Positions 35,715 through 49,453 of a stretch of 64,000 nt of DNA are shown piece by piece. The position numbers and the translations under genes were made by a program. The DNA comes from Methylobacter marinus A45. Lineage in GTDB: Bacteria; Pseudomonadota; Gammaproteobacteria; Methylococcales; Methylomonadaceae. The notes under the pieces are model-generated. The model did no database searches and had not been told where the DNA came from. It saw only the letters and a program-made list of their open reading frames with translations. The DNA is taken from assembly GCF_000383855.1 (NCBI RefSeq), contig NZ_KB912877.1, forward strand, positions 4,153,226 to 4,217,225, read 5' to 3'. Numbering within the stretch: position 1 is the stretch's first letter; every line of letters begins with the position of its first letter.

Positions 35715-37394
35715 CTAACGACCGGCAGTGGATTGAAATAACATTTCCTTGGCGTGGGCCAGCGTATTGGCGGTAATGTTGACGCCGCCCAGCATTCTGG
35801 CAATTTCTTGCACGCGTTCCTCGTCTTCCAGCAGTCTGACAGTGGAGGAGGTGATATCGGCTTTATTGTTTTTTTCTACATATAAGTGATAGTGGGCTTG
35901 CGATGCAACCTGTGGCAAATGCGTCACGCACATGACCTGACGGTTCTGGCTCAGGCTGCGCAGCTTGTGTCCGACAATTTCGGCAATGCCGCCGCCGATG
36001 CCGGTATCGACTTCATCGAAAATCATGGTCGGCGTGGTTTTATCGTTGCTGGTCGTGACCTGAATAGCCAGACTGATGCGCGACAGTTCGCCGCCAGAGG
36101 CGACTTTGGCCAGCGGCTTGGGCGGCAATCCCGGGTTGGCACTGACCAGAAATTCGATTTTGTCCTTGCCGTTCAGTTTAGGCGCATCCAGATCCAGTGC
36201 TGTAATGTCGACCAGAAACTCGCCCTTCGGCATGCCCAGTTCCTTGATCATGGCCGAAATCTGGCGCGCCAGGTTTTTTCCGGCTTTCTTGCGCTGTTTT
36301 GACAGTTGCGAGGCCAACTCGTTGTATTGATTGTGCAGTTGCGCTGTGCTGACCTTTAAGGCATCGATGCGCTCGCTGCTGTGCGTCAATCCATCCAGCT
36401 CCTGTTCCAGCTTTTCCAGTAATTCGGGCAGTTCGTCCGGTTTGATATGGTGCTTGCGGCTCAGATTCTGAATGGTGGCGATCTGATTCTCCAGTATTTC
36501 CATGCGTTGCGGATCGGCCTCCTGGGACTCGAGAAAGCGGCGCAGCTGCTGTGCCGCTTCTTCGGTTTGAATCTGCGCCTCCGATAACAGCGCGAGGATC
36601 TCGTTCAGTTCCGGCGCAAAGCGGGCGATATGCGTTAATTCGCCAAGGCTGTGGTTCAGCATCTGGCTGACCGACTGCTGGTCGTTTTCATAGAGCAGAT
36701 CAACCTGGCTTTGGCCAACCGTCAAAATCTGGCCCAGATTGGCCAGTTTGCTGTGCTCTTCCGACAGGGCCGAGTAATCGAAGTTTTGCAGGTCAAGCAG
36801 TTGCAGTTCCTCGATCTGGTAGCGCAATAATTCTTCGCGTTCGACTTTGTCCCTGCCGGCCTTGACCAGCGCTTCCAGTTCCTTGTTGGCTTGTAGCCAT
36901 TGCCGGTAGCAGTCGTTGACCTGATCCAGAAGCGGCTGGTCTTTTGCGTACACATCGAGCAGACGACGTTGCTCATCGCTATTAAGCAAGGTCAAATGCG
37001 CATGCTGGCCGTGAATTTCGACCAGTTTCTCGCTGAGCGCCTGCAGCGTCTGCAACGTGACGGGACGATTATTGATATAGGCCTTGGAGCGGCCGTCCTG
37101 ATTGACTATGCGCCGGATCAGACAGTGATGGTCGTCATCGAGATCGTTTTCTCTCAGCCAGTGTTGGGCTTCGGGCGCATCGGCCAAGTCGAATTCCAGA
37201 TTGATTTCAGCGCGCTTGGCGTCGGGACGAATATAGCCGGAATCGGCGCGGTCGCCCAGCGCGAGACCTAAGGCGGTCAATAGAATGGATTTGCCGGCTC
37301 CGGTTTCGCCCGTTAGCACGGACATGCCTTTTTCAAGATCCAGATCCAATGATTTGACAACGGCAAGATCGATAATATTAAGGTTCAATAGCAT
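35715..37394 (-). CDS. recN: DNA repair protein RecN
   Basis: SMC-like ATPase of 559 residues acting in recombinational repair of double-strand breaks. The Walker A is GETGAGKS near residues 30-37, the middle (about 150-370) is predicted coiled coil rich in Leu/Glu/Gln, and the C-terminal head holds the signature SGGELSRISLAIQ and Walker B TMIFDEVDTGIGG. The protein begins MLLNLNIIDLAVV, the usual RecN opening. It follows nadK by 5 nt in the same direction, so both are co-transcribed. A LexA box was not identified. Confidence 0.96.
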   Translation of the reverse strand: MLLNLNIIDLAVVKSLDLDLEKGMSVLTGETGAGKSILLTALGLALGDRADSGYIRPDAKRAEINLEFDLADAPEAQHWLRENDLDDDHHCLIRRIVNQDGRSKAYINNRPVTLQTLQALSEKLVEIHGQHAHLTLLNSDEQRRLLDVYAKDQPLLDQVNDCYRQWLQANKELEALVKAGRDKVEREELLRYQIEELQLLDLQNFDYSALSEEHSKLANLGQILTVGQSQVDLLYENDQQSVSQMLNHSLGELTHIARFAPELNEILALLSEAQIQTEEAAQQLRRFLESQEADPQRMEILENQIATIQNLSRKHHIKPDELPELLEKLEQELDGLTHSSERIDALKVSTAQLHNQYNELASQLSKQRKKAGKNLARQISAMIKELGMPKGEFLVDITALDLDAPKLNGKDKIEFLVSANPGLPPKPLAKVASGGELSRISLAIQVTTSNDKTTPTMIFDEVDTGIGGGIAEIVGHKLRSLSQNRQVMCVTHLPQVASQAHYHLYVEKNNKADITSSTVRLLEDEERVQEIARMLGGVNITANTLAHAKEMLFQSTAGR

Positions 37395-37399
37395 AAGGA

Positions 37400-38284
37400 T
37401 TAATTATGATAACCACTGCTCCAGTTTAATTTGCCCCGCAGAATCTGAAAGAAGTCGTAGTCTTCGGGGTGCAGAATTCTAATCGGTTTCGGATCTTTTT
37501 TGATCAAAATTTTATCGCTGATCAGTACAGCTGGAATTTCAATTTGGTCACAGGTAACCAGTGCGTTGATTTGCTTGGTCTGGCAGAAGCTTATTTCGAT
37601 TTCAGCGGAGTCATCGATAACGACCGGACGATTAGTCAGCGTATGCGGATTCAGCGGTACCAATACCAATGCGTTTAACGACGGGTGCAGGATCGGGCCG
37701 CCCGCGGACAAGGAATAGGCGGTTGAGCCTGTGGGAGTGGACACGATGAGTCCGTCGGAGCGTTGTGAATTAAGAAACACATTGTCAATTTTGGTTACGA
37801 TTTCAATCATGCTGGGCGTTACCCAACGATGAATAACCACTTCATTAACCGCCGTTTCTTCGTGGATGATCTGTTCATCGCGGATGATTTTAGTGCGCAG
37901 CAAGTAGCGGTTCTCTTCAGTGTAACAGCCTTGAAGTATGCGATGTAACCGGTCGGGCAGCTCATTAGGCGATATATCCACCAAAAAGCCTAGTCGGCCC
38001 AGATTGATACCGATCAAGGGAATGTCGTATTTCGCGATGGCCCGCGCGGCGGAGAGAAAAGTACCGTCGCCGCCAATGGCAATCACCAGGTCGCAATAGC
38101 CGCCCAGTTTGTCGATATCGCATGATACAACAGTCTGGTTATTAATGAATCGGGCGCTGTCCGGGGCAACCACGACAGTGTATTCGTGGTGTTTTAAGAA
38201 ATCATAAAGAGCGGATAGGGTCTCAGCAATACTGGGGTCACTGGGTTTGCCTATGATGCCAATGGTATTAAAAGGGCTATGCAT
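37400..38284 (-). CDS. nadK: NAD kinase
   Basis: Phosphorylates NAD to NADP. The 294-residue length matches bacterial NadK. The diagnostic GGDGT lies at residues 71-75 (VIAIGGDGTFLSAAR); the substrate segments GINLGRLGFLVDI, NEVVIHR and VSTPTGSTAYSLSAGGPI follow. The ATG at 38282-38284 gives the usual start (FNTIGIIGKPSD); a longer frame from 38320 adds 12 unrelated residues. It is the promoter-proximal gene of nadK-recN and diverges from hrcA. Confidence 0.95.
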   Translation of the reverse strand: MHSPFNTIGIIGKPSDPSIAETLSALYDFLKHHEYTVVVAPDSARFINNQTVVSCDIDKLGGYCDLVIAIGGDGTFLSAARAIAKYDIPLIGINLGRLGFLVDISPNELPDRLHRILQGCYTEENRYLLRTKIIRDEQIIHEETAVNEVVIHRWVTPSMIEIVTKIDNVFLNSQRSDGLIVSTPTGSTAYSLSAGGPILHPSLNALVLVPLNPHTLTNRPVVIDDSAEIEISFCQTKQINALVTCDQIEIPAVLISDKILIKKDPKPIRILHPEDYDFFQILRGKLNWSSGYHN

Positions 38285-38440
38285 TGCCGAATAGTAAGTC
38301 AAATGAATTGGATTATACAAAAAAACATTGCCAAACCAATTTGTTTTACTGGTGGATGGCAGGCTTTTTATATCGGCTGATATCGATAGGGAACGCGATA
38401 ATGAGTCTATTATTAATTAATCGGGCTTTAAGGGGCTTTA

Positions 38441-38469
38441 TTGACAACAGACCGTCGAGCTGATATTTT
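38441..38469 (+). promoter_or_regulatory. Sigma-70-type promoter of the hrcA-grpE-dnaK operon
   Basis: TTGACA at 38441-38446 and TATTTT at 38464-38469 are separated by 17 bp. The -35 is a perfect match and the -10 matches four of six. The expected start of transcription falls at about 38476, the left end of the CIRCE operator. Confidence 0.65.
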
Positions 38470-38475
38470 GCCTCG

Positions 38476-38502
38476 CTAGCACTCGCCTGGGAAGAGTGCT
38501 AA
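38476..38502 (+). promoter_or_regulatory. CIRCE operator (HrcA-binding site)
   Basis: CTAGCACTC, nine bases, GAGTGCTAA: the CIRCE consensus with one mismatch at the first base. It stands just past the -10 and 22 bp before the hrcA GTG, so HrcA should repress the operon in the absence of heat stress. Confidence 0.92.
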
Positions 38503-38524
38503 TTTTGATCTTTTAGAGGTTGAT

Positions 38525-39580
38525 GTGGGTACTAGTCAGGTTTTAAACGAACGGTCGTTGCAGTTGTTGAAAACGCTGGTCGAGCGTTATATCAGCGATG
38601 GTCAGCCAGTGGGCTCAAGGGTTTTATCGAAAGACTCGGGTTTAAATTTGAGCCCGGCCACCATCCGCAATGTCATGGCTGATCTTGAGGATTTAGGGCT
38701 GGTGCACTCACCGCATACTTCTGCAGGCCGTGTGCCCACGGTCAGTGGCTATCGATTATTCGTGGACAGTCTGTTGACGGTTAAGCCGCTGAAATCGGAA
38801 GATTTGACGCTTTTGCATCAGGGATTGTCAGTGACTGACAATAATAATGATGCTATCGGGGTCGCATCGCGTTTGCTTTCGGAATTGACTCGCATGGCGG
38901 GAGTCGTAACGCTGCCCAGGCGGGAGATGGTCTGTTTACGGCATATTGAATTTTTACCTTTATCCAATACGCGTGTGCTGGTGATTTTTGTTACCAATGA
39001 GCAGGAAGTCCATAATAAAATCATCCATACGGCCAAAGTATTTAGCCCTTCCGAATTGCAGCAGGCAGCCAATTATTTAAATTCAATTTATTGTGGTCGA
39101 AGTCTGGTTGCTGTGCGGCAGGCGGTTTTTGAAGAGTTGAAAGAGGCTCAGGCGCGCATGAATCAGGGCATGCTTGACGCGATAAAAATAGCGCAACTGA
39201 CGTTTGAGCGGGACAATGAAAAAGAAGATTACGTGCTGACCGGCGAAACCAATTTAATGGGTTTTTCAGAGTTGGCGGACATGGACCGGTTGAAAAAATT
39301 ATTTGAAGCGTTCAGCCAGAAGCAGGATGTGATTCATCTATTGGATCAGTGCATGAAAGCCGAAGGCGTGCAGATTTTCATCGGCGAAGAGTCGGGCTAT
39401 CAGGCGTTCGATCATTGCAGTCTGGTTACCTCGTCTTATTCGGTCAGCGATGAAGTGGTAGGGGTATTGGGCGTCATCGGGCCGACACGCATGGCTTACG
39501 AGAAAATCATCCCGTTTGTCGATATTACTGCAAAATTGTTAGGCGCCGCCTTGAATCCCAAATCATCGTCCCCATCATAA
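38525..39580 (+). CDS. hrcA: Heat-inducible transcription repressor HrcA
   Basis: Repressor of 351 residues that binds CIRCE and senses GroEL. The N-terminal winged helix has YISDGQPVGSRVL, LSPATIRNVMADLEDLGLVHSPHTSAGRVPT; a GAF-like domain and dimerisation region follow. The start is GTG at 38525; an ATG two bases before it is out of frame. It lies directly behind the CIRCE site and promoter and precedes grpE by 68 nt, so it controls itself and the chaperone genes. Confidence 0.96.
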   Translation: MGTSQVLNERSLQLLKTLVERYISDGQPVGSRVLSKDSGLNLSPATIRNVMADLEDLGLVHSPHTSAGRVPTVSGYRLFVDSLLTVKPLKSEDLTLLHQGLSVTDNNNDAIGVASRLLSELTRMAGVVTLPRREMVCLRHIEFLPLSNTRVLVIFVTNEQEVHNKIIHTAKVFSPSELQQAANYLNSIYCGRSLVAVRQAVFEELKEAQARMNQGMLDAIKIAQLTFERDNEKEDYVLTGETNLMGFSELADMDRLKKLFEAFSQKQDVIHLLDQCMKAEGVQIFIGEESGYQAFDHCSLVTSSYSVSDEVVGVLGVIGPTRMAYEKIIPFVDITAKLLGAALNPKSSSPS

Positions 39581-39648
39581 CTGACAGCTGTTTTTTCTCG
39601 TGCAATTGGGCACGGCAACTAAACTTTATATTTGAGGAGCTATAGCGA

Positions 39649-40269
39649 ATGAGTAATGATCAGGAAGTGCCTGAATCACAGGTTGAAACCGAGGCTAAGA
39701 ACGAAGAGCTGGCTGAAGAAGCCGCTACCGAAGAGCAGTTGCTGCCTGAGGCAACTATTGAAGAGCTGAGGGAGCAATTGGCACAGGCTGAGCAGAAAGC
39801 CCAGGAAAACTGGGATAAAGCAGTTCGCGCTCAGGCGGAAATGGAAAATCTGAAGAAAAGAACGCAAAAAGATCTGGAGAGTGCGCATAAGTTCGCGCTG
39901 GAAGGATTTGCCAAGGAATTATTACCGGTATTGGATAGTTTGGAGTTAGGGTTGCAAGCGGCGACAGGTGATAGCCCTGAAGTGGAGAAATTCCGCGTGG
40001 GCAGCGAATTGACGATTAAGCAATTCGAATCGGTGTTTGCCAAGTTTAACATTGAAATGATTGATCCAGCCGGCCAGCCTTTTAACCCTGAACACCACCA
40101 GGCTATGACCATGCAAGCCGTGGAGGGTGTCGAGCCAAATACAGTGGTTAACGTTTTTCAAAAAGGTTATCTATTGAACGGACGTTTGTTGCGCCCCGCC
40201 ATGGTCGTGGTTGCAAAGGCGCCCGATAAACCGGCGGCGGATACGCCAAGCATTGATGAGCAGGCTTGA
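39649..40269 (+). CDS. grpE: Nucleotide exchange factor GrpE
   Basis: Dimeric co-chaperone of 206 residues that drives ADP release from DnaK. A long acidic N-terminal helix (Glu-rich, about 1-90, including [12 protein letters not shown]) leads to the small beta-domain with [13 protein letters not shown] and [28 protein letters not shown]. The ribosome site GAGGAG lies before the ATG. Second gene of the heat-shock operon; length and motifs are normal. Confidence 0.96.
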   Translation: MSNDQEVPESQVETEAKNEELAEEAATEEQLLPEATIEELREQLAQAEQKAQENWDKAVRAQAEMENLKKRTQKDLESAHKFALEGFAKELLPVLDSLELGLQAATGDSPEVEKFRVGSELTIKQFESVFAKFNIEMIDPAGQPFNPEHHQAMTMQAVEGVEPNTVVNVFQKGYLLNGRLLRPAMVVVAKAPDKPAADTPSIDEQA

Positions 40270-40337
40270 ACCCTATAAAACAATCCCCATATTAAGAACA
40301 ACTTTTAACATTTACATATTCAAGTCTGGAGACTTCA

Positions 40338-42272
40338 ATGGCTAAAATAATTGGAATTGATTTAGGAACCACAAACTCTTGCGTTGCGGTTTTAGAGAAT
40401 GGCGTGGCGAAAGTGATCGAGAATAGTGAAGGTGCCCGTACGACGCCCTCCATTATCGCTTTTACCAGCGATGACGAAGTATTGGTAGGCCAATCGGCTA
40501 AACGTCAGGCCGTAACCAACCCTAAGAATACGTTATTCGCTATCAAGCGTTTGATCGGCCGCCGCTTTAAAGACGATGTTGTGCAAAAAGACATCACAAT
40601 GGTGCCTTATAAAATTGTCGAAGCTGAAAACGGCGATGCCTGGGTGGAGGTGCACGGTAAAAAAATGGCAGCCCCTGAAATTTCGGCGCGTGTTTTGATG
40701 AAGCTGAAAAAAGACGCCGAAGCGTATCTGGGCGAAGAAGTCACGGAAGCCGTTATTACCGTACCCGCTTATTTTAACGACTCGCAACGTCAGGCCACTA
40801 AAGACGCTGGACGTATTGCCGGGTTGGATGTAAAACGTATCATCAATGAGCCGACCGCGTCGGCGTTGGCTTTCGGCATGGATAAGCCTAAGGGTGATAC
40901 CAAGATTGCCGTTTATGACCTGGGCGGCGGTACGTTTGATATCTCCATCATTGAAATTGCCGAGATAGAAGGCGAACACCAGTTTGAAGTATTGTCGACC
41001 AACGGCGATACCTTCCTGGGTGGTGAGGATTTCGACTCAAGAGTCATCGAATATCTGGCGGCGGAATTCAAAAAAGAAAGCGGTGTTGACCTGCATAATG
41101 ATCCGCTGGCGCTGCAACGTTTAAAGGAAGCGGCGGAGAAAGCCAAGATTGAATTGTCTTCAAGCCAGCAAACCGATGTCAACCTGCCTTATATTACGGC
41201 CGATGCGTCAGGCCCCAAGCATTTAAATGTCAAATTGACCCGCGCCAAACTGGAGTCTCTGGTTGAAGAGCTGATCAATCGGACTAAAGGCCCGTGTCAG
41301 ATCGCGCTTAAGGATGCCGGCTTGTCAGCCTCCGATATCGATGACGTGATTCTGGTAGGCGGTCAAACCCGTATGCCGAAAGTACAGGAGATGGTGAAAA
41401 CCATTTTCGGCAAAGAGCCGCGTAAAGATGTCAATCCGGATGAAGCGGTTGCACTGGGTGCCGCGATTCAGGCCGGCGTATTGGGCGGTGAAGTCAAGGA
41501 CGTGTTGCTGCTGGATGTGATCCCGTTGTCGCTGGGTATCGAGACCATGGGCGGCGTCATGACCAAGCTGATCGAGAAAAACACCACGATTCCAACCAAT
41601 GCTTCGCAGATTTTCTCCACGGCTGATGACAACCAGACTGCGGTAACGGTTCATGTGCTGCAGGGTGAGCGCGAAGTGGCTTCCGCCAATAAGTCGCTGG
41701 GACGTTTCGATCTGACTGATATCCCACCCGCACCGCGTGGCATTCCACAGATTGAAGTGGCATTTGATATCGATGCCAACGGTATTCTGAACGTTTCGGC
41801 CAAAGACAAGGCAACCGGTAAAAAGCAATCTATCGTCATCAAGGCGTCCAGCGGCTTATCGGATGAAGAAGTGGAACGCATGATCAAGGATGCGGAAGCC
41901 CATGCGGATGAAGACCGCAAGTTGACGGAGCTGGTAACGGCGCGCAACCATGCCGATGGTATGATTCACGCTACGGAAAAGTCCTTGAAAGAACTGGGTG
42001 ATCAAGTCGGCGCCGATGAAAAAAGCGCGATCGAAGATGCAATCAATGCTTTGAAAGAGGCGGTCAAAGGCGATAACAAAGCCGATATTGAAGCAAAAAC
42101 AAACGCATTGACCGAACTATCAGGCAAGCTGGCCGAGCGCGTGTATGCGCAAAAAGCGGGCGCTGAAGGCGGCGAATCCGCGGGCGCCCATCAAGCTTCC
42201 GAGCATGCGGCTGCTGACGAAGGCGTTGTCGATGCGGAGTTCGAAGAAGTTAAGGATGACGATAAAAAGTAA
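40338..42272 (+). CDS. dnaK: Molecular chaperone DnaK (Hsp70)
   Basis: ATP-dependent chaperone of 644 residues. The ATPase domain has [48 protein letters not shown] and [14 protein letters not shown]; the linker [15 protein letters not shown] leads to the substrate domain, and the lid ends with an acidic [11 protein letters not shown] tail. All family signatures are intact. GGAGA precedes the ATG. It is 68 nt after grpE and 127 nt before dnaJ. Confidence 0.98.
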   Translation: MAKIIGIDLGTTNSCVAVLENGVAKVIENSEGARTTPSIIAFTSDDEVLVGQSAKRQAVTNPKNTLFAIKRLIGRRFKDDVVQKDITMVPYKIVEAENGDAWVEVHGKKMAAPEISARVLMKLKKDAEAYLGEEVTEAVITVPAYFNDSQRQATKDAGRIAGLDVKRIINEPTASALAFGMDKPKGDTKIAVYDLGGGTFDISIIEIAEIEGEHQFEVLSTNGDTFLGGEDFDSRVIEYLAAEFKKESGVDLHNDPLALQRLKEAAEKAKIELSSSQQTDVNLPYITADASGPKHLNVKLTRAKLESLVEELINRTKGPCQIALKDAGLSASDIDDVILVGGQTRMPKVQEMVKTIFGKEPRKDVNPDEAVALGAAIQAGVLGGEVKDVLLLDVIPLSLGIETMGGVMTKLIEKNTTIPTNASQIFSTADDNQTAVTVHVLQGEREVASANKSLGRFDLTDIPPAPRGIPQIEVAFDIDANGILNVSAKDKATGKKQSIVIKASSGLSDEEVERMIKDAEAHADEDRKLTELVTARNHADGMIHATEKSLKELGDQVGADEKSAIEDAINALKEAVKGDNKADIEAKTNALTELSGKLAERVYAQKAGAEGGESAGAHQASEHAAADEGVVDAEFEEVKDDDKK

Positions 42273-42399
42273 TTGAGACATGGTTACGCCGCGCCTTTGC
42301 CGGCGCGGTTATCGATAACCTTATGGCATGCTTGCATTTCCTGAGTGAGTCCTCGGGAATGGATTTAAGCGAAACAAGACGAAACGAAACGATAGGAAC

Positions 42400-44345
<1,946 letters not shown>

Positions 44346-44395
44346 TGACCAGAACGCGATAATCTCGTAAAATTGGTACAATTTTGTTTTTTTAT

Positions 44396-44430
44396 AACGG
44401 GATGAGTCCTTTGGGGGTCATCCCGTTTTG
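44396..44430 (+). terminator. Hairpin between dapB and carA (terminator or attenuator)
   Basis: Perfect 10-bp arms AACGGGATGA and TCATCCCGTT around a 12-base loop, then TTG. It stands 51 bp after dapB and 23 bp before the carA TTG. A T-run (44385-44393) precedes it, so it could end transcripts on either strand; its nearness to carA also allows a role in pyrimidine/arginine attenuation, which is speculative. Confidence 0.55.
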
Positions 44431-44449
44431 CACATTTGAGGTGACGTGT

Positions 44450-45580
44450 TTGAGTAAACCTGCATTGTTAGTGTTGGAAGATGGGACGGTATTTAACGGT
44501 GTGTCTATAGGCATCGACGGCTGTTCCGTGGGAGAAGTCGTTTTTAATACCTCGATGACCGGCTATCAGGAAATCCTCAGTGATCCATCTTATGCCCGGC
44601 AAATTGTTACATTAACGTATCCGCATATTGGTAATGTCGGTACAACTTGCGAAGATGACGAGTCCACTGGCGTTTTTGCCAGCGGTCTGGTAATCAGGGA
44701 TCTGCCGTTAGTGGCCAGTAACTGGCGATGCGAAAAAACCTTGCAACAATACTTGATCGATAATCATGTTGTAGCCATTGCCGATGTCGATACCCGTAAA
44801 TTGACGCGACTGCTGCGCGATAAAGGCGCGCAACGCGGTTGTATCATGGCCGGGGAAGCGGTCGATGTAGATGCGGCTCAAGCGGCGATCGAGGGTTTTC
44901 CCGGTTTACAGGGCATGGATCTGGCCAAGGAAGTGACCGTCTCAGAACCATACGAGTGGACCGAAAATGTCTGGCAACTGGAGAATGGTCATGCGGAGGC
45001 TGAAAACCTGACTCGGCACGTCGTTGCTTATGACTTTGGAGTTAAACGCAATATCCTGAGATTATTGGCTAATCGCGGTTGCCGCATTACGGTTGTGCCT
45101 GCGACCACGTCGGCGGAAGCCGTGCTGGCAATGAATCCTGACGGCATCTTTTTATCTAATGGCCCTGGCGATCCGGAGCCATGCACTTATGCGATTGAAG
45201 CGATTAAAACATTTTTAGCCAAGAAGATACCCGTTTTCGGCATTTGTCTGGGGCATCAGTTGCTGGCTTTGGCGAGCGGGGCTAAAACCGAAAAAATGAA
45301 ATTCGGCCATCACGGCGGCAATCATCCAGTACAGGAAAAAGCGACCGGCCGAGTGATGATCAGTAGTCAGAATCACGGGTTCGCGGTGAATGAGGCTTCT
45401 CTCACTGCTAACCTGGTCGCAACTTATCATTCTTTATTTGACGGCAGCCTGCAAGGCATTGAACGGACTGATTGCCCGGCCATGAGCTTTCAGGGGCACC
45501 CTGAAGCAAGCCCCGGTCCTCATGATGTGCAATCGTTATTTGATGATTTCATCAAGATGATGGATCAGTTCAACAAATAA
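44450..45580 (+). CDS. carA: Carbamoyl-phosphate synthase small subunit
   Basis: Glutamine amidotransferase subunit of 376 residues supplying ammonia to CarB for arginine and pyrimidine synthesis. The N-terminal domain has [21 protein letters not shown]; the class I amidotransferase triad is the Cys of [13 protein letters not shown] and the His/Glu of [12 protein letters not shown]. The start is TTG at 44450 with GAGGTGA six bases upstream and the expected [12 protein letters not shown] opening; upstream in-frame ATGs would run through the hairpin. It precedes carB by 36 nt. Confidence 0.95.
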   Translation: MSKPALLVLEDGTVFNGVSIGIDGCSVGEVVFNTSMTGYQEILSDPSYARQIVTLTYPHIGNVGTTCEDDESTGVFASGLVIRDLPLVASNWRCEKTLQQYLIDNHVVAIADVDTRKLTRLLRDKGAQRGCIMAGEAVDVDAAQAAIEGFPGLQGMDLAKEVTVSEPYEWTENVWQLENGHAEAENLTRHVVAYDFGVKRNILRLLANRGCRITVVPATTSAEAVLAMNPDGIFLSNGPGDPEPCTYAIEAIKTFLAKKIPVFGICLGHQLLALASGAKTEKMKFGHHGGNHPVQEKATGRVMISSQNHGFAVNEASLTANLVATYHSLFDGSLQGIERTDCPAMSFQGHPEASPGPHDVQSLFDDFIKMMDQFNK

Positions 45581-45616
45581 TCAGACAGTCAATTATCAGC
45601 AGAGCAAAGCAACGAA

Positions 45617-48600
45617 ATGCCAAAAAGAACCGACATAAAATCGATTTTATTACTGGGCGCAGGCCCGATTGTTATTGGTCAAGCCTGCGAGTTTGACTAT
45701 TCAGGCACGCAAGCCTGTAAAGCACTGCGGGAAGAAGGTTATCGCGTCATTCTGGTCAATTCGAATCCGGCTACTATCATGACGGATCCGGATATGGCCG
45801 ATGCCATTTACATCGAACCCATCGACTGGCAAACTGTAGAGAAAATTATTGAAAAAGAGCGCCCCGATGCGATTCTGCCGACCATGGGCGGACAGACGGC
45901 GTTGAACTGCGCGCTGGCGCTGGATGCGCACGGTGTGCTGGAAAAATACGGCGTCGAGATGATAGGCGCATCTAAAGAAGCGATCAATAAAGCAGAAGAT
46001 CGTGAGCTGTTCAACCAGGCCATGAGAAAAATCGGTTTCGAAGTGGCTCGCTCCAAGACCGCCCATTCAATGGAAGAAGCGATGGCGGCTCAGCAGGAAG
46101 TCGGTTATCCGACGATTATTCGGCCATCGTTTACCATGGGCGGCAGCGGTGGCGGCATCGCCTACAACAAGGAGGAGTTTGTTGAAATTTGCGAACGCGG
46201 CCTGGATTTGTCGCCAACCAATGAACTGCTCATCGAAGAATCGGTGCTGGGCTGGAAAGAATACGAAATGGAGGTCGTGCGCGATTCTAAAGACAACTGC
46301 ATTATCATCTGTTCAATTGAGAACTTTGACCCGATGGGCGTACATACAGGCGACTCGATTACCGTGGCGCCGGCGCAGACTTTGACCGACAAGGAATATC
46401 AGATTCTGCGTAACGTCGCGGTAGCGGTATTGCGCGAAATCGGTGTCGATACGGGTGGCTCAAACGTACAGGTGGCGATTAATCCTGAAGACGGGCGCAT
46501 GGTGGTCATCGAGATGAATCCTCGCGTATCGCGCTCGTCCGCGCTGGCTTCCAAGGCGACCGGTTTTCCAATAGCCAAAGTTGCAGCCAAACTGGCGGTC
46601 GGTTATACATTGGATGAGCTTCAAAATGAAATTACAGGCGGCGCGACACCAGCCTCATTTGAGCCGACGATCGATTATGTCGTCACAAAAGTGCCTCGTT
46701 TTACCTTTGAAAAATTTCCGCAAGCCGATGATCGCTTGACTACACAAATGAAATCGGTAGGCGAGGTCATGGCGATAGGCCGGACTTTTCAGGAGTCGCT
46801 ACAAAAAGCCTTGCGCGGTCTGGAAATCGGCATCAGTGGTCTTGATGAATACGTCGATTTGAGCGCCGAGGACGCGAGCGAAAAAATTCAGCGCGAAATG
46901 CGCCACCCGGGGCCGGATCGTTTGTTGTATGTCGCTGACGCTTTCCGCAGCGGCATGACATTGCGGGAAGTGCATGAGGCATGCAAGATCGATCCATGGT
47001 TTTTAGCGCAAATCGAAGATCTGGTGCTGACTGAAAAATCGTTGTCGACTAAAACTTTGTCGACCTTGAAAGAAGGCGAGCTTTATAGGTTAAAACGTAA
47101 AGGCTTTTCCGATCAAAGGTTGGCCAAACTGCTCGATACGACCGAATCTGAGGTACGCAACGTCAGACACAAGCAGAATATCCGTCCTGTTTACAAGCGC
47201 ATCGATTCCTGCGCGGCTGAGTTTTCTTCGGATACGGCTTACTTGTATTCAACCTATGAAGAAGAATGTGAGGCACGCGTTTCCGATAGGGAAAAGATTA
47301 TTATTCTCGGAGGCGGGCCTAACCGTATCGGGCAAGGCATCGAGTTCGATTATTGCTGCGTGCATGCAGCTCTGGCGCTGCGTGAAGACGGTTACGAAAC
47401 GATCATGGTCAATTGTAATCCCGAGACGGTTTCCACTGATTTTGATACCTCGGACCGGTTGTATTTTGAGTCCCTGACACTGGAAGATGTGCTTGAAATT
47501 GTTGAGCTGGAAAAGCCCATGGGCGTGATCGTTCAATATGGCGGCCAGACACCTTTGAAATTGGCGCGCGCTTTGGAAGCGGCCGGCGTTCCGATTATCG
47601 GCACATCGCCCGACTCGATTGATTTGGCCGAAGATCGTGAGCGGTTTCAGAAGCTATTGGAGCGGTTGGACTTAAAACAGCCGCCTAATGCGACAGCACG
47701 TTCTGTCGAGCAGGCGCTTAATGCCGCAAAGGAGTTGGGTTATCCTTTGGTTGTGAGGCCCTCCTATGTGCTGGGTGGCCGTGCCATGGAGATCGTCTTC
47801 AATGAAGAAGGCCTGCAGCGCTATATGAAAGAAGCCGTCACTGTATCCAATGATTCGCCGGTATTGCTTGATCGTTTTCTTGATGATGCGGTCGAAATGG
47901 ATGTCGATGCCATTTATGACGGGGAGCGCGTATTGATCGGCGGCCTGATGGAGCATATCGAACAGGCCGGCATCCATTCGGGTGATTCGGCCTGCTCGTT
48001 ACCGCCTTATGATCTGGCACCCGAGATTCAGGATAAATTACGTGAACAGGTAGCCAAAATGGCAGAGGCCTTGGGGGTCAGAGGTTTGATGAACACCCAG
48101 TTTGCGATTCAGGGGGATGAGATTTATGTGCTTGAAGTAAATCCCCGTGCCTCTCGGACAGCACCTTTTGTTTCCAAGGCTACCGGTTATCCGCTGGCCA
48201 AAATCGCGGCGCGTTGCATGGTCGGGCAATCGCTGGCGGAACAAGGTGTAACTGAAGAACGTATTCCGTCTTATTATTCGGTTAAAGAGGCCGTGTTCCC
48301 GTTTGTTAAATTTCCGGGCGTGGATCCATTGTTGGGGCCTGAAATGAAATCTACCGGGGAAGTGATGGGTGTGGGAAAGACGTTTGGCGAAGCGTTTGCA
48401 AAATCCCAGCGCGCCGCAGGCGTTGACTTGAATCATAGCGGTAAAGTGCTGATCAGCATACGCGACGCGGATAAAGCCAAGGCCCCTGATATTGCAAAAA
48501 TGCTGGTGGAGAAAAGATATGAGATTGTTGCCACAGGCGGTACGGCAAGGTTTCTTAAAGAGGCCGGTATCCCCTGTGAGGTCGTTTTTAAAGTCAACGA

Positions 48601-48835
48601 AGGTCGACCTAATACCGTTGATATGATAAAAAATGACCAGATCCAATTGATTATTAATACGACGGAAGGTAAAAAGGCTATTTCGGACTCTTTTACCATG
48701 CGCAGGGAAGCCTTGCAGCACCGCGTAACTTATTATACGACTATGGCAGGCGCTAGAGCGGCTTGTTACGCGCTAGGCGAACTGGAAGCGGGGGATGTGA
48801 ACTGCCTTCAAGATTTGCATAAAAGCTTGAGGTAG
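45617..48835 (+). CDS. carB: Carbamoyl-phosphate synthase large subunit
   Basis: Synthetase subunit of 1072 residues. Two homologous ATP-grasp halves are seen: the first with [17 protein letters not shown], the second with [16 protein letters not shown]; each is preceded by a biotin-carboxylase-like N-lobe ([18 protein letters not shown] and [18 protein letters not shown]). The C-terminal MGS-like allosteric domain (about 935-1072) has [15 protein letters not shown] and [12 protein letters not shown]. Complete and normal in length. Confidence 0.98.
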   Translation: MPKRTDIKSILLLGAGPIVIGQACEFDYSGTQACKALREEGYRVILVNSNPATIMTDPDMADAIYIEPIDWQTVEKIIEKERPDAILPTMGGQTALNCALALDAHGVLEKYGVEMIGASKEAINKAEDRELFNQAMRKIGFEVARSKTAHSMEEAMAAQQEVGYPTIIRPSFTMGGSGGGIAYNKEEFVEICERGLDLSPTNELLIEESVLGWKEYEMEVVRDSKDNCIIICSIENFDPMGVHTGDSITVAPAQTLTDKEYQILRNVAVAVLREIGVDTGGSNVQVAINPEDGRMVVIEMNPRVSRSSALASKATGFPIAKVAAKLAVGYTLDELQNEITGGATPASFEPTIDYVVTKVPRFTFEKFPQADDRLTTQMKSVGEVMAIGRTFQESLQKALRGLEIGISGLDEYVDLSAEDASEKIQREMRHPGPDRLLYVADAFRSGMTLREVHEACKIDPWFLAQIEDLVLTEKSLSTKTLSTLKEGELYRLKRKGFSDQRLAKLLDTTESEVRNVRHKQNIRPVYKRIDSCAAEFSSDTAYLYSTYEEECEARVSDREKIIILGGGPNRIGQGIEFDYCCVHAALALREDGYETIMVNCNPETVSTDFDTSDRLYFESLTLEDVLEIVELEKPMGVIVQYGGQTPLKLARALEAAGVPIIGTSPDSIDLAEDRERFQKLLERLDLKQPPNATARSVEQALNAAKELGYPLVVRPSYVLGGRAMEIVFNEEGLQRYMKEAVTVSNDSPVLLDRFLDDAVEMDVDAIYDGERVLIGGLMEHIEQAGIHSGDSACSLPPYDLAPEIQDKLREQVAKMAEALGVRGLMNTQFAIQGDEIYVLEVNPRASRTAPFVSKATGYPLAKIAARCMVGQSLAEQGVTEERIPSYYSVKEAVFPFVKFPGVDPLLGPEMKSTGEVMGVGKTFGEAFAKSQRAAGVDLNHSGKVLISIRDADKAKAPDIAKMLVEKRYEIVATGGTARFLKEAGIPCEVVFKVNEGRPNTVDMIKNDQIQLIINTTEGKKAISDSFTMRREALQHRVTYYTTMAGARAACYALGELEAGDVNCLQDLHKSLR

Positions 48836-48915
48836 TTGGAAGGTCATCCGCTTGCACAGTTTATGGATTCCCGGATTAAGGGATGGATGAATACTATATT
48901 AGGAGTTTCAATAGA

Positions 48916-49392
48916 ATGAATAAAGTACCTCTTACCGTGAAGGGTGCGGAAAAATTGCGTGAGGAATTGGACGAACTGAAATCAGTGGTTCGTCCGCGCA
49001 TTATTGCGTCCATAGCCTCTGCGCGTGAACACGGTGATTTAAAGGAAAATGCCGAATATCATGCCGCGCGTGAGCAGCAAAGCTTTGCCGAAGGGCGTAT
49101 CGCTGAGATTGAAGCTAAGCTATCCAACGCCCAGATCATTGATGTCACTAAACTGGATGCGAATGGGAAGGTGGTCTTTGGAGCGACAGTGGAGATAGAG
49201 GATATCGATTCGGAAAAGAAAGTGACCTACCAGATTGTTGGTGAAGATGAGGCTAATATCAAGGAAGGCCGCATTTCTATCGGATCGCCTATTGCGCGTG
49301 CATTAATCGGCAAGGAGGTTGGGGATGTCGTTACAGTCAAGGCCCCGGGCGGCGATATCGAGTATGAAATTATTTCAATCGAATATGTTTGA
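48916..49392 (+). CDS. greA: Transcription elongation factor GreA
   Basis: Rescues backtracked RNA polymerase by stimulating transcript cleavage. With the ATG at 48916 (AGGAG upstream) it has 158 residues, the usual length. The N-terminal coiled coil carries the catalytic-tip [21 protein letters not shown]; the C-terminal FKBP-like domain has [17 protein letters not shown] frame starting 33 nt earlier lacks family support. carB-greA-yhbY-rlmE-ftsH is a conserved gammaproteobacterial order. Confidence 0.97.
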   Translation: MNKVPLTVKGAEKLREELDELKSVVRPRIIASIASAREHGDLKENAEYHAAREQQSFAEGRIAEIEAKLSNAQIIDVTKLDANGKVVFGATVEIEDIDSEKKVTYQIVGEDEANIKEGRISIGSPIARALIGKEVGDVVTVKAPGGDIEYEIISIEYV

Positions 49393-49398
49393 TTGGGA

Positions 49399-49447
49399 CA
49401 CAAGGCAAAAGGTAGGAAGCTGTCATGCTTTTGTCCTTAGCCTTGTG
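49399..49447. terminator. Palindrome after greA, related to the one at 32.3 kb
   Basis: CACAAGGC (49399-49406) and GCCTTGTG (49440-49447) flank 33 bases, followed by CTTTTATTACTTA. The left arm plus AAAA and the right arm match those of 32316-32353. It lies between the convergent greA and yhbY stops and can act as a bidirectional terminator or be a dispersed repeat. Confidence 0.5.
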
Positions 49448-49453
49448 CTTTTA